Shown here: piece after piece, positions 15,943 through 24,079 of the stretch
How the letters are laid out: the number at the start of each line of letters is the position of its first letter
How positions within the stretch are numbered: position 1 is the first letter of the stretch
Origin: Amycolatopsis circi
GTDB lineage: Bacteria; Actinomycetota; Actinomycetes; Mycobacteriales; Pseudonocardiaceae
DNA length: 38,277 nt
Reading direction: 5' to 3'
Assembly (NCBI RefSeq): GCF_003385235.1
Contig: NZ_PQIA01000091.1
Location: 1-38,277 of the forward strand
Made by a program: the position numbers and the translations under genes
The notes under the pieces: model-generated
Database searches by the model: none
What the model was told of the DNA's origin: nothing
The model's input: only the letters and a program-made list of their open reading frames with translations

Positions 15943-18645
15943 TCATCCGTTTCGATCCAGTGGCGGGGTGTCTTCCCCCCGGGCGTGCCTGCCGCGCCGG
16001 AAGCCGCCTTGCAGGCTCGTCATCCGGGCGCGCACCGCGTCGGGGGAAAGCGAGAGTATCGGCCGCTGCTCCGCTGCCGCGGCGGGGCCGCCGGTCACGT
16101 CGGCGACCCGCAGGAACGGCCAGGTGTCCTCGGCCCCGTCCTCTTGTTCCAGGTGCTCCGGCGACGGCCACTCCGGCTGTTCCTGGGGCGCGGGCGCCGG
16201 CCATTCCGGGGCCGCCTCGTCCGGGTCGTCGGTCGGGAACTCCGGCGGCGTTTCGTAGGCGTGCTTCGGCTCGGCTGCCTGGTAGTCCGGCTCGAACGCG
16301 GGCACCTCCGGCATCGGCGCGACCACGCGCGGCCCCGGCGCCACCGGCTCCTCCGGCGGAGCGGAGAGATCGAACCAACGCGAAAGCACGTCGCGATAAG
16401 CAGGCATCCGGTCAGTCGGCGCGTCGATCTCCAGATGCGACCGCGCCGCTGGCCCCGGCCACGACGGCGCATCCTCGACCACCGGCGCGCGCCGCAGCGG
16501 ACCGGCGTCGTCGAGGGTCGGCGCGACCAGCTCGGCGGGCTCTTCCGGCTCCTCGGCCGGGGCCAGCGGCGCGAGCGGGGCGAGCAGCTCCGGCTCCGGC
16601 GCGGGTTCCGGTTCGACCGGCGCGGGCAGCTGCGGCAGCGGCGGGGCCTCGGTGATCAACGCCGCCGGGACGACGACGGTCGCGGTGAGACCGCGTCCCT
16701 CGGCCGGGCTCAGCTTCACCGCGATGGCGTGCCGCTCGGCCAGCGTCGCGACCACGAACAGCCCCATCCGGCGCGACACCTCGACGTCGACCTCCGGCGG
16801 ATGCGCCAGCCGCGCGTTGGTGCGGTCGATCTCCGCCTGCGGCATGCCCGCGCCGCGGTCGGTGATCTCGATCCGCCACGCGCCGTCCGGCGTCCGCGCG
16901 CTTTCCACGGTGACCGCCGCCTGCGGCCCGGAGTACCGGGTGGCGTTCTCCAGCAGCTCGGACACCACGTGCACCAGGTCGTTGACCGCGTCGCCGCGCA
17001 CCGCGAGCGCCGGGGCCGGGCCGACCTCGATCCGCTGGTAATCCTCCACTTCGGACAGTGCGGCCCCGATGATCTCGTCGGCCACCACCGGTCCGGTGTC
17101 CTCGCGCACCAGGTCGGTGCCGGACAGCACCAGCAGGTTCTCGCTGTTGCGCCGCATCCGGGTGGCGAGGTGGTCGAGTTCGAACAGCCCGCCGAGGGTC
17201 TCCGGGTCCTGTTCGCCCGCCTCCATCCGGTCGAGCACGGACAGCTGCCGCTCCACCAGGTCCTGGCTGCGCTGCGACAGGTTGACGAACATCGCGTTCA
17301 CGTTCTCGCGCAGCATCGCCTGCTCGGCGGCCAGCCGGACCGCCTCGCCGTGCACCGCGTCGAACGCGCGCGCGACCTGCCCGACTTCCTCCCGGGTGAA
17401 GATCGGCACCGGAGCCACCGCCGCCCGGTGCCGCAGGTTCTCCGGAGCTGGATCGGGCTCGGTGAGCAACCGCTGCACGGCCTCGGGCAGCCGATGGTCG
17501 GCGACCTCCAGCGCGGTGCGGCGCAGGATCCGCAACGGCCGCAGCAGCGAGCGCGCGATCACCACCGACAGCACACCGGCGACCAACAGGACACCGATGA
17601 CGATTCCGCCGTCCCAGATGGTCGACGCACGGGCGCTGGCGGCTCGCGCGTCCGTTTTGTCCTGGAGCTGGACGAGCAGCGCCTGCTGCACCTGGTGGGC
17701 GAGATTGACCGTGTACGTCGACGCGGTGTCCCACTGGTCCGCGTCCAGGCCGGAGAGCGGCTGATTATTCTCCGTACGCGTGAGCGCCGACTCGACCATG
17801 TCGTTGCCGATGTCGACGACGATGCCGATCACCGTGTCCGAGTACATCCGCTGCTCGTCCGGCGTGGCGAAGGTGCGGTAGTCGTTGCGCGCGGCCGCCA
17901 GTTCGGCTTCCGCGCCGAGCAACGCGCGCGTCCGGTCGCGGTTGAGCGTGCCCTGCGCGATCGCCTCGGACATGACCGCGCGCTTGACCGACATCTGGTC
18001 CTTGATCCGCGCGAGCGCGTTCCCGGCCAGCCGCAGCCGCGCCAGGTCGGGTTCGGTGACGTCGGCCGCGGCGGTGTCGCTGATGTCGAGCAGACCGGAG
18101 ATCAGCTCGCTGTAGGAGCGAAGCACCGCGTCAGCCGGATACGCCGAGTGTTCGGCCGAATACCGAAGGCCGCCAAGCACTCTCAGCCGGTCGTCGCTCT
18201 GCTGCAGGTCGCCTGCCGCGGAGCCGTCGAGCCGCGCCTTGCTGTCGGCGAGCGACCGCTCGAACGCGCCGATCGCCAAGTCGACCCGGGTGCGCTGGCC
18301 GACGAGGACGTCAGTCGCGCCCTTGCGGTCGCCCGCGACGAACCGCACCGTGACGTCGCGTTCCCGCTGCAACTGGTGCACGACCTCGGCGACCGTCGTG
18401 TCGACCCGGCAGCGGGCGGCGAACTCGGCGAGCTGGCGGGCGTCGCGCAGGTCGCTGTTGACCCGCAGGCCGACCAGCACGACCACGGCGAGCGCGGGGA
18501 TCAGCAGGACGACGAAGAGCTTGGTGCGCAGGCGCCAGTTCCGCAGCCGCCATCCGCCGCCGACCGGACGCGAGGCAGCCGGATCCGTCGCGTCACCCGA
18601 ACGGGGACGGTCGTCGCGACGGGTCACCTGTGCTTCCTTTTCCAC
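15943..18645 (-). CDS. Orphan CvnA-like sensor kinase with NIT domain
   Basis: A 900-residue paralogue of the conservon kinase at 3849-7001. TM1 ~43-61; NIT-type sensing region ~65-340, with VHQLQRERDVTVRFVAGD matching the NIT motif; TM2 ~345-367; HAMP ~368-435; NLSQRSQDLVERQLSVLDRME and LDHLATRMRRNSENLLVLSG (~454-509) carrying the likely phospho-His; HATPase_c ~525-660 with ELLENATRYS and DRGAGM. The tail (~675-900) is Pro/Glu-rich. No CvnB, C or D gene follows; instead cutC begins 3 nt later. Start GTG 18645 (GAGG 8 nt upstream) or GTG 18627 (AAGGAAG upstream). Divergent from the lipoprotein at 18824, the same arrangement as at 7001/7575. Confidence 0.9.
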   Translation of the reverse strand: MEKEAQVTRRDDRPRSGDATDPAASRPVGGGWRLRNWRLRTKLFVVLLIPALAVVVLVGLRVNSDLRDARQLAEFAARCRVDTTVAEVVHQLQRERDVTVRFVAGDRKGATDVLVGQRTRVDLAIGAFERSLADSKARLDGSAAGDLQQSDDRLRVLGGLRYSAEHSAYPADAVLRSYSELISGLLDISDTAAADVTEPDLARLRLAGNALARIKDQMSVKRAVMSEAIAQGTLNRDRTRALLGAEAELAAARNDYRTFATPDEQRMYSDTVIGIVVDIGNDMVESALTRTENNQPLSGLDADQWDTASTYTVNLAHQVQQALLVQLQDKTDARAASARASTIWDGGIVIGVLLVAGVLSVVIARSLLRPLRILRRTALEVADHRLPEAVQRLLTEPDPAPENLRHRAAVAPVPIFTREEVGQVARAFDAVHGEAVRLAAEQAMLRENVNAMFVNLSQRSQDLVERQLSVLDRMEAGEQDPETLGGLFELDHLATRMRRNSENLLVLSGTDLVREDTGPVVADEIIGAALSEVEDYQRIEVGPAPALAVRGDAVNDLVHVVSELLENATRYSGPQAAVTVESARTPDGAWRIEITDRGAGMPQAEIDRTNARLAHPPEVDVEVSRRMGLFVVATLAERHAIAVKLSPAEGRGLTATVVVPAALITEAPPLPQLPAPVEPEPAPEPELLAPLAPLAPAEEPEEPAELVAPTLDDAGPLRRAPVVEDAPSWPGPAARSHLEIDAPTDRMPAYRDVLSRWFDLSAPPEEPVAPGPRVVAPMPEVPAFEPDYQAAEPKHAYETPPEFPTDDPDEAAPEWPAPAPQEQPEWPSPEHLEQEDGAEDTWPFLRVADVTGGPAAAAEQRPILSLSPDAVRARMTSLQGGFRRGRHARGEDTPPLDRNG

Positions 18646-18690
18646 CGCGGGAACCTCTGCCCGCGGACGTCATCGGGCTCCGGCCGAAAA

Positions 18691-18704
18691 CTACCAAGCG
18701 GTAG
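18691..18704. promoter_or_regulatory. Short inverted repeat in divergent promoter region
   Basis: CTACC-AAGC-GGTAG, flanked by near-direct repeats CGGCCGAAAA (upstream) and CCGGCGAAAA (downstream). It sits between the two divergent starts at 18645 and 18824, so it could bind a regulator of either gene. Low confidence. Confidence 0.3.
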
Positions 18705-18757
18705 CTTCCGGCGAAAAGATCGGGAAGCCACCCTGGCGGGGGCACCGCCCTGCGGGC

Positions 18758-18785
18758 GATCGTATGGGCAGCGGCCCATACGATC
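18758..18785. promoter_or_regulatory. 12-bp inverted repeat, candidate operator
   Basis: GATCGTATGGGC and its perfect complement GCCCATACGATC are separated by AGCG. The repeat lies 39 bp upstream of the lipoprotein start at 18824 and 113 bp from the divergent kinase start. Length, symmetry and position suit a dimeric repressor site; a leader hairpin for the lipoprotein mRNA is the alternative. Confidence 0.5.
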
Positions 18786-18823
18786 CAGCACGAGGCAGAG
18801 ATTCTCCCGGCAGGGGATGGCGA

Positions 18824-19783
18824 GTGAAAGCGACCGGTCTGAGGTTTGCGCTGGTGGCGACGTTGTTCGCACTCAGCGGTTGTTCCGTGTTCGGATCCGG
18901 TGACTCCGGACAAGCGCAACCGCCGGAACGCGCGACGCTGCGGGTCGGCGTCGCGAGCCCGATCGACACCGCCCCGCTGCGGATCGCCGTCGCGGCGGGA
19001 AAGTTCCGCCAGGCCGGGCTGAACGTCCAACTGGTGGAACTCGGCGACAGCGACGGCGTGGAAAAACTGAAGGCCGGACAGGTGGATGTGACGTTCGGCA
19101 GCGACGTGTCCCTGTTCCGCGCCGCGGGATCGGGCACCGCGCTGCAATTGCAGGGCGAGGCTTACACGTTCGGCCGCACGACTATCGCGCTCGTCACGTT
19201 GCCCGGCTCCGACTACACCGAACCGACCGCGAAGAAGTCGCCGAAGATCGCCGTCGACTCCCCCGACGACATCGGCGCGCTCACCGCGCGGGCCGTCCTC
19301 GGCACGGCGGGCGTCGACAAGTCGAAGATCGAGTTCGTGTCCCGGCCGTACGGGCAGATGCCCGCCGCGCTGCAGTCCGGAGACGCGGACGCGGCGCTGA
19401 TGGTCGAGCCGTACATCACCCGCGCGGAGAAAGAACTGGGCGCGCAGATCCTCGCCGACGGATCGACCGGCGCGACCCTCGACTTCCCGGCGTCGGGCTA
19501 TGCCGCGACCGGCCAGTTCGCCGCCGCGAACCCGCGCACGCTGACCGCGTTCCGGAACGTCCTCACCCAGGCCCAGCTCGCCGCGTCCGACTCGGCGAAG
19601 GTGCGCGACGCGCTGCCGTCGTTCTCCGACATCGACCAGACCACCGCCGCGCTCATCTCGCTCGGCAGCTACCCGACCACGCTGTCGGCGACCCGGCTGC
19701 AGCGCGTGGCCGACCTCATGCACAGCTCCGGGCAACTCGCCAACCGCCTCGACGTGGCGGCGATGCTTCCGAACGCGTTGTGA
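18824..19783 (+). CDS. Solute-binding lipoprotein (NrtA/SsuA/NMT1-like), second copy
   Basis: A 319-residue lipoprotein. Short signal peptide with lipobox LSGC (Cys20), no twin-arginine pair. The mature part parallels the importer lipoprotein at 7575: IDTAPLRIAVAAGKFRQAGL, EKLKAGQVDVTFGSDV, SGDADAALMVEPYI, DFPASGYAATGQF, ANPRTLTAF, and a matching C-terminus (TLSATRLQRVADLM, DVAAML). GTG at 18824 has AGGGGA about 7 nt upstream. No permease or ATPase adjoins it, so it either shares the 8602-11062 transporter or acts as a ligand receptor for the divergent kinase (inference). Confidence 0.9.
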   Translation: MKATGLRFALVATLFALSGCSVFGSGDSGQAQPPERATLRVGVASPIDTAPLRIAVAAGKFRQAGLNVQLVELGDSDGVEKLKAGQVDVTFGSDVSLFRAAGSGTALQLQGEAYTFGRTTIALVTLPGSDYTEPTAKKSPKIAVDSPDDIGALTARAVLGTAGVDKSKIEFVSRPYGQMPAALQSGDADAALMVEPYITRAEKELGAQILADGSTGATLDFPASGYAATGQFAAANPRTLTAFRNVLTQAQLAASDSAKVRDALPSFSDIDQTTAALISLGSYPTTLSATRLQRVADLMHSSGQLANRLDVAAMLPNAL

Positions 19784-19789
19784 GTGTTT

Positions 19790-19809
19790 AAGCCGGTTCT
19801 AACCGGCTT
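19790..19809. terminator. Hairpin between convergent genes
   Basis: AAGCCGGTT and AACCGGCTT arms around CT, 7 nt after the lipoprotein stop and 17 nt from the convergent stop at 19826. Flanking GTGAGTG (left) and CACGCAC (right) extend an imperfect stem. The core is the reverse complement of that at 13129-13174, suggesting the same hairpin family. Confidence 0.55.
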
Positions 19810-19825
19810 TGCCACGCACGAGGCG

Positions 19826-20455
19826 TTAGATGCTCGCCCCGGTCGGCTGCAGGCAGATCGTGCGCACCGGCGGCCCCGCGTAGACCAGCGACAGATCCTT
19901 GTCGCCGCAGCTGGACGCCTTCCGCTCGCCGTCGTGCACAACCGCGCGCGCCTCCGCCTTGGGGTCGTCGCAGGCGACCTTGCCGACCTTCGACTCGTCC
20001 GAAACGTCGCGCACGCACTCGCCGGACACGACGTTCAGCGCGAGGCACAGCGTCTGGCTCGGCCTGCTGCTGGTGGTGGTGGCGGAGCGGGTCGACGAGT
20101 ACAGCTCGAACCGCACGTAGTCCTCGCCGCGGCAGGAGGACCGGCCGTTGACGACGGTGTCGACGCGGTAGGTGGCGGCCCGGTCGGAGCAGTCCGCTCC
20201 GGTGTAGGTCTGCGTCTTCGTGCCCAGCGACGAGAGGTACAGGCAGCTGCCCGCGACCGGCGGCCCCGCCGAACGCGCGATCGCGGCGAACCCGAACGCG
20301 CCGAGCGTCCCGAGCCCGAGCGCCACGACGATGAGCGCGGCGAAGAGCGCCTTCTGCTTGCCCGACACCCGTTTCGGGCCGACCTGGACCGGCTGCTGCG
20401 GAAGCGGCTGGTACGGGTTCGCGGCCGGCGGCATGCCGAACGGTGGTGTGGTCAC
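19826..20455 (-). CDS. Membrane-anchored protein with two cysteine-rich repeats (LppU-like)
   Basis: A 209-residue protein. A Pro/Gln-rich cytoplasmic N-terminus (1-30), one TM helix (~36-60) and an extracytoplasmic domain with eight cysteines. The domain looks internally duplicated: each half has a GSC/GEC start, an ADC/ACD site followed by A-x-x-x-V, an SSC-x-x-x-D site and a TLCL/TICL end, giving four cysteines per half and probably two disulfides each. It resembles the LppU/SCO3897 group of actinobacterial proteins of unknown function. GTG at 20455 has GGAGGGG 5 nt upstream. Divergent from XPB. Confidence 0.8.
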   Translation of the reverse strand: MTTPPFGMPPAANPYQPLPQQPVQVGPKRVSGKQKALFAALIVVALGLGTLGAFGFAAIARSAGPPVAGSCLYLSSLGTKTQTYTGADCSDRAATYRVDTVVNGRSSCRGEDYVRFELYSSTRSATTTSSRPSQTLCLALNVVSGECVRDVSDESKVGKVACDDPKAEARAVVHDGERKASSCGDKDLSLVYAGPPVRTICLQPTGASI

Positions 20456-20533
20456 TGGGTCCCCTCCCGCGGCTTCGTCCCGTCATCTTGGCATCCCCGG
20501 GCCGCGCGCCGGGAGGGAACGTATAAAGGAGAG

Positions 20534-22180
20534 GTGACTGATGGCCCCCTGATCGTCCAGTCCGACAAAACCGTGCTGCTCGAGGTCGACAATCCGCGTG
20601 CCGGCGACGCGCGGATCGCCATCGCGCCGTTCGCCGAACTGGAACGAGCGCCCGAGCACGTGCACACCTACCGGATCACGCCGCTCGCGTTGTGGAACGC
20701 GCGCGCCGCCGGGCACGACGCGGAACAGGTGGTGGACGCGCTCACCACGTACTCGCGCTTCCCGGTGCCGCAGCCGCTCCTGATCGACGTCGTGGACGTG
20801 ATGGGCCGGTTCGGGCGGCTGCAGATCGCCAACCACCCCGCGCACGGCCTGGTGATGACCACGACCGACCGCGCGGTGCTGGAAGAGGTTTCGCGGAACA
20901 AGAAGATCAGCCCGATGCTGGGCTCGCGGATCGACGACGACACGGTCCTCGTGCACCCGTCCGAACGCGGGCGGCTCAAGCAGGCGCTGCTGAAGGTCGG
21001 CTGGCCCGCCGAGGACCTCGCCGGGTACGTGGACGGCGAAGCGCACCCGATCGACCTCGCCGAGGACGACTGGCACCTGCGCGACTACCAGCGGCAGGCG
21101 GCGGAGGCGTTCTGGGCGGGCGGTTCCGGCGTCGTCGTGCTGCCGTGCGGCGCGGGCAAGACGCTGGTCGGCGCGGCCGCGATGGCGCACGCCAAGGCGA
21201 CCACGCTGATCCTGGTCACCAACACCGTCGCCGGGCGGCAGTGGAAGCGCGAACTGGTCGCGCGCACGTCGCTCACCGAGGACGAGATCGGCGAGTACTC
21301 CGGGGAGAAGAAGGAGATCCGGCCGGTCACCATCGCGACGTACCAGGTGGTCACGCGCAAGACCAAGGGCGAGTACCGGCACCTCGACCTGTTCGATTCG
21401 CGCGACTGGGGCCTGGTCGTCTACGACGAGGTGCACCTGCTGCCCGCGCCGGTGTTCCGGATGACCGCGGACCTGCAGTCGCGACGGCGGCTCGGGCTGA
21501 CCGCCACGCTGGTGCGCGAGGACGGCCGCGAGGGCGACGTGTTCTCGCTGATCGGCCCGAAGCGCTACGACGTACCATGGCGCGACATCGAGGCGCAGGG
21601 CTGGATCGCGCCCGCGGAGTGCACCGAGGTGCGGGTGACGCTGACCGAAAACGAACGCCTGCAGTACGCCACCGCGGACTCCGACGAGCGGTACAAGCTC
21701 GCTGCCACCGCGATGACGAAGATCCCGGTGATCCGGTCCATTGTGGACAAACATGCGGGCGAGCCGACCCTGGTGATCGGCGCGTACCTCGACCAGCTGG
21801 AGATGCTGGGCGCGGAGCTGGAAGCCCCGGTGATCCAGGGCTCGACGCGCAACAAGGAGCGCGAGGAGCTGTTCGACAAGTTCCGCCGCGGCGAACTGCG
21901 CACGCTGGTGGTGTCGAAGGTGGCGAACTTCTCGATCGACCTGCCGGAAGCGTCGGTGGCGATCCAGGTGTCGGGCACGTTCGGCTCGCGGCAGGAGGAG
22001 GCGCAACGCCTCGGCCGGCTGCTGCGCCCGAAGGGCGACGGACGGCAGGCGCACTTCTATTCGATCGTCTCGCGGGACACAGTGGACACGGAGTACGCGG
22101 CGCACCGCCAGCGCTTCCTCGCCGAACAGGGGTACGCGTACCACATCGTCGACGCGGAAGACCTGCGTCGACCGCTGTGA
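20534..22180 (+). CDS. xpb: DNA repair helicase XPB
   Basis: A 548-residue superfamily 2 3'-5' DNA helicase, close in length and sequence to mycobacterial XPB. N-terminal damage-recognition-like region 1-180; helicase lobe 1 with Walker A LPCGAGKT (203-210), DEVH box (298-301), motif III LTAT (322-325) and the XPB-specific RED motif in VREDGREGD (~327-335); lobe 2 with VIQGSTRNKER, VVSKVANFSIDLPEA and the motif VI region RQEEAQRLGRLLRPK. GTG at 20534 begins the family-typical TDGPLIVQSDKTVLLEV and has AAGGAG just upstream. It should act in nucleotide excision repair or transcription-linked repair. No LexA box was seen upstream. The stop is one nt from the convergent response regulator gene. 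Confidence 0.96.
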   Translation: MTDGPLIVQSDKTVLLEVDNPRAGDARIAIAPFAELERAPEHVHTYRITPLALWNARAAGHDAEQVVDALTTYSRFPVPQPLLIDVVDVMGRFGRLQIANHPAHGLVMTTTDRAVLEEVSRNKKISPMLGSRIDDDTVLVHPSERGRLKQALLKVGWPAEDLAGYVDGEAHPIDLAEDDWHLRDYQRQAAEAFWAGGSGVVVLPCGAGKTLVGAAAMAHAKATTLILVTNTVAGRQWKRELVARTSLTEDEIGEYSGEKKEIRPVTIATYQVVTRKTKGEYRHLDLFDSRDWGLVVYDEVHLLPAPVFRMTADLQSRRRLGLTATLVREDGREGDVFSLIGPKRYDVPWRDIEAQGWIAPAECTEVRVTLTENERLQYATADSDERYKLAATAMTKIPVIRSIVDKHAGEPTLVIGAYLDQLEMLGAELEAPVIQGSTRNKEREELFDKFRRGELRTLVVSKVANFSIDLPEASVAIQVSGTFGSRQEEAQRLGRLLRPKGDGRQAHFYSIVSRDTVDTEYAAHRQRFLAEQGYAYHIVDAEDLRRPL

Positions 22181-22181
22181 G

Positions 22182-22826
22182 TTACGAGCCGAGGTAACGG
22201 AGAACGGCCAGCACGCGTCGGCTGTACCCCTTCGCTTGCGGCAGGTCGAGCTTGTCGAAGATCGCGTTCGCGTGCTTCTCCACGGCGCTCTGCGAGACGA
22301 ACAGCAGCGCCGCGATGCTCGCGTTCGTATGGCCCTGCGCCATTTTCTCCAGCACGTCGCGCTCGCGCGGGGTCAGCCGGGCGAGCGCGTCCTCGTGCGA
22401 CGTCCGGGCGACCAGCCTGCGCACCACCTCCGGGTCGAAGGCCGCGCCGCCGGCCCCGACCCGGTCCAGTGCGTCGAGGAAGTCGCCGACCTGCGCCACG
22501 CGGTCTTTGAGCAGGTAGCCGACGCGGCCGCCGTCGCCGCCGATCAGCTTGGCGGCGTAGCGTTTCTCGACGTATTGGGACAGCACGAGCACACCGGTGT
22601 CCGGCCAGCGTTCGCGGATTTCGAGGGCGGCGCGCAGCCCTTCGTCGGTGTGGGTCGGCGGCATGCGGACGTCCGTGACGACCACGTCCGGCTGGTGTTC
22701 AGCGGTCGCTTCGAGGAGCGTTTCGCCGTCTCCCACCGCGGCGACTACGTCGTGGCCTTCCTCCGCCAGCAGCCTTACGAGGCCTTCCCTGAGCAAGGTC
22801 GCGTCCTCGGCCAGAATCACTCGCAC
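22182..22826 (-). CDS. NarL/LuxR-family response regulator
   Basis: A 214-residue two-component regulator. Receiver domain 1-~120: acidic EDA at 7-9, phosphoacceptor Asp52 (DVVVTDVRMPP), Ser83-like switch region LVLSQYV, and Lys in YLLKDRV. The LuxR-type HTH (~145-205) reads LTPRERDVLEKMAQGHTNASIAALLFVSQSAVEKH. The GTG start overlaps the kinase gene by 10 nt, so the pair is translationally coupled. It presumably regulates its own operon or unlinked genes; no binding site can be inferred. It ends one nt from XPB on the other strand. Confidence 0.95.
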   Translation of the reverse strand: MRVILAEDATLLREGLVRLLAEEGHDVVAAVGDGETLLEATAEHQPDVVVTDVRMPPTHTDEGLRAALEIRERWPDTGVLVLSQYVEKRYAAKLIGGDGGRVGYLLKDRVAQVGDFLDALDRVGAGGAAFDPEVVRRLVARTSHEDALARLTPRERDVLEKMAQGHTNASIAALLFVSQSAVEKHANAIFDKLDLPQAKGYSRRVLAVLRYLGS

Positions 22827-23944
22827 GGCAGTGTCACCCGCACTGTGGTCGGCCCATTTTCCGGACTCTGCAAGGAAAATTCGCCGTCCATCGCCGCTAC
22901 TCGTCTTGCCAGCCCGGACAGTCCGCCGCTCTCGCTCATGGTTGCGCCGCCGCAGCCATCGTCAGTGATCTCGGCGACGAGCCTGGTTTCCTCACGGCGG
23001 ACGTCAATGGTGACCTTGTTGGCGCTGGCATGCTTGGCAGCATTGGTGACCGATTCGGAAGCCACGAAGTAGACGACCGTCGCCAATTCCGGCGAGGGCT
23101 CGTCGAGCGCGTAACGAAGGTCGACCGGGATCGTGGCGCGCTCGGCCAGAGATTCCAACGCGGCCTCAAGACCGCTTTCGTCGAGCGCGATCGGGTACAC
23201 GCGCCAGCTCACCTCTCGGAGTTCGCGCAACGCTTCCTGCGATTCCTCGTGGGCCTGCCGGACCAGCTCAGCCGCCCTCTCCGCGTCGCCTGCCCGGCGT
23301 GCCCGACCGAGCAACACGCCCAGCGCCACCAGCCTTTGCTGCACCCCGTCGTGCAAATCCCGCTCGATGCGACGACGTTCGCCGTTGACCGCCTCGACCA
23401 CTTCGCTGCGGGTTGTCGCCAGCTCGGACACCCTGCGCCGCAACAGTTCCTGACTGCTCGGACCGAAGAACCTCCGCGCCAACCGCTTGTCTAGTGCGGC
23501 GACGCCGATCAGGCCCTGTCCACAAAGGAATACCGCGATCGCTGCGAGTGCCAGGACCGGGAGCCAGTCCAGCAAGGTCCCGTCCGCGGTTCCGCCAGGT
23601 GCTCGACCGGTGACCAGTTGGACGAAGTAGAGCGAACCAGCTACGGCACCTGCGGCGATGCACACCCACACGCCCAACGCGAGAAGCCCGGTGAGGCTGC
23701 GTGGAACGAGGTACTGCAGGGCTCGACGGCCGTCGTAGTCGTCACCGTTCCTGGCGTCCAGGAATCGTTGCAGCCGTGCGCGTTCGATTTCGGCCAGCCT
23801 GCGTGCGCCGCGGAATACCTGCGGCCGAACTGCCGGGACGACGAGGAGCGGTGCGACCAAGACCACGTATGGCACCTCGATAAGCGCTGTCAGGACACCT
23901 AGGCCGACGCCCGCCGTCCGGCGCAGCGCTCGCGGTCTGTTCAC
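22817..23944 (-). CDS. DesK/NarX-type sensor histidine kinase
   Basis: A 375-residue histidine kinase of the HisKA_3 family. Two clusters of hydrophobic helices, at ~12-40 and ~85-150 (LLALGVWVCIAAGAVAG; WLPVLALAAIAVFLCGQ), fit a membrane sensor with little extracellular sequence. A coiled linker precedes the HisKA_3 box RRRIERDLHDGVQQRL, with phosphoacceptor His198. The HATPase_c domain has ESVTNAAKHASA and the G-box DDGCGGA. GTG at 23944 is chosen because the hydrophobic region begins just after it; no clear ribosome site is visible, so a leaderless mRNA is possible. It forms a two-component system with the gene it overlaps, and diverges from dedA. Confidence 0.9.
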   Translation of the reverse strand: MNRPRALRRTAGVGLGVLTALIEVPYVVLVAPLLVVPAVRPQVFRGARRLAEIERARLQRFLDARNGDDYDGRRALQYLVPRSLTGLLALGVWVCIAAGAVAGSLYFVQLVTGRAPGGTADGTLLDWLPVLALAAIAVFLCGQGLIGVAALDKRLARRFFGPSSQELLRRRVSELATTRSEVVEAVNGERRRIERDLHDGVQQRLVALGVLLGRARRAGDAERAAELVRQAHEESQEALRELREVSWRVYPIALDESGLEAALESLAERATIPVDLRYALDEPSPELATVVYFVASESVTNAAKHASANKVTIDVRREETRLVAEITDDGCGGATMSESGGLSGLARRVAAMDGEFSLQSPENGPTTVRVTLPCE

Positions 23945-24079
23945 GTTGATCAGGCTAGCCAGTCCGCTCGGCTGGGCGTACTGCGGTTTCCCGCATTTCT
24001 CCGGGTGGCGGACAGCAATGTGTTGCGCGCCTTGCCTTTCTACCTTCGACGACGTCGCATTCGAAGTGAAAGGACCACC

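Noticed and set aside
15349..18903. 1184-codon plus-strand open frame opposite the orphan kinase
   Set aside because: A GC-rich shadow of the minus-strand kinase: Arg/His/Gly-rich product, no motif, no ribosome site. The kinase frame has clear NIT, HAMP and ATPase motifs.
20456..20533. Possible DNA-damage promoter for XPB
   Set aside because: I looked for TTGTC…TA-type and TCGAAC-N4-GTTCGA motifs in the short divergent gap and found neither.
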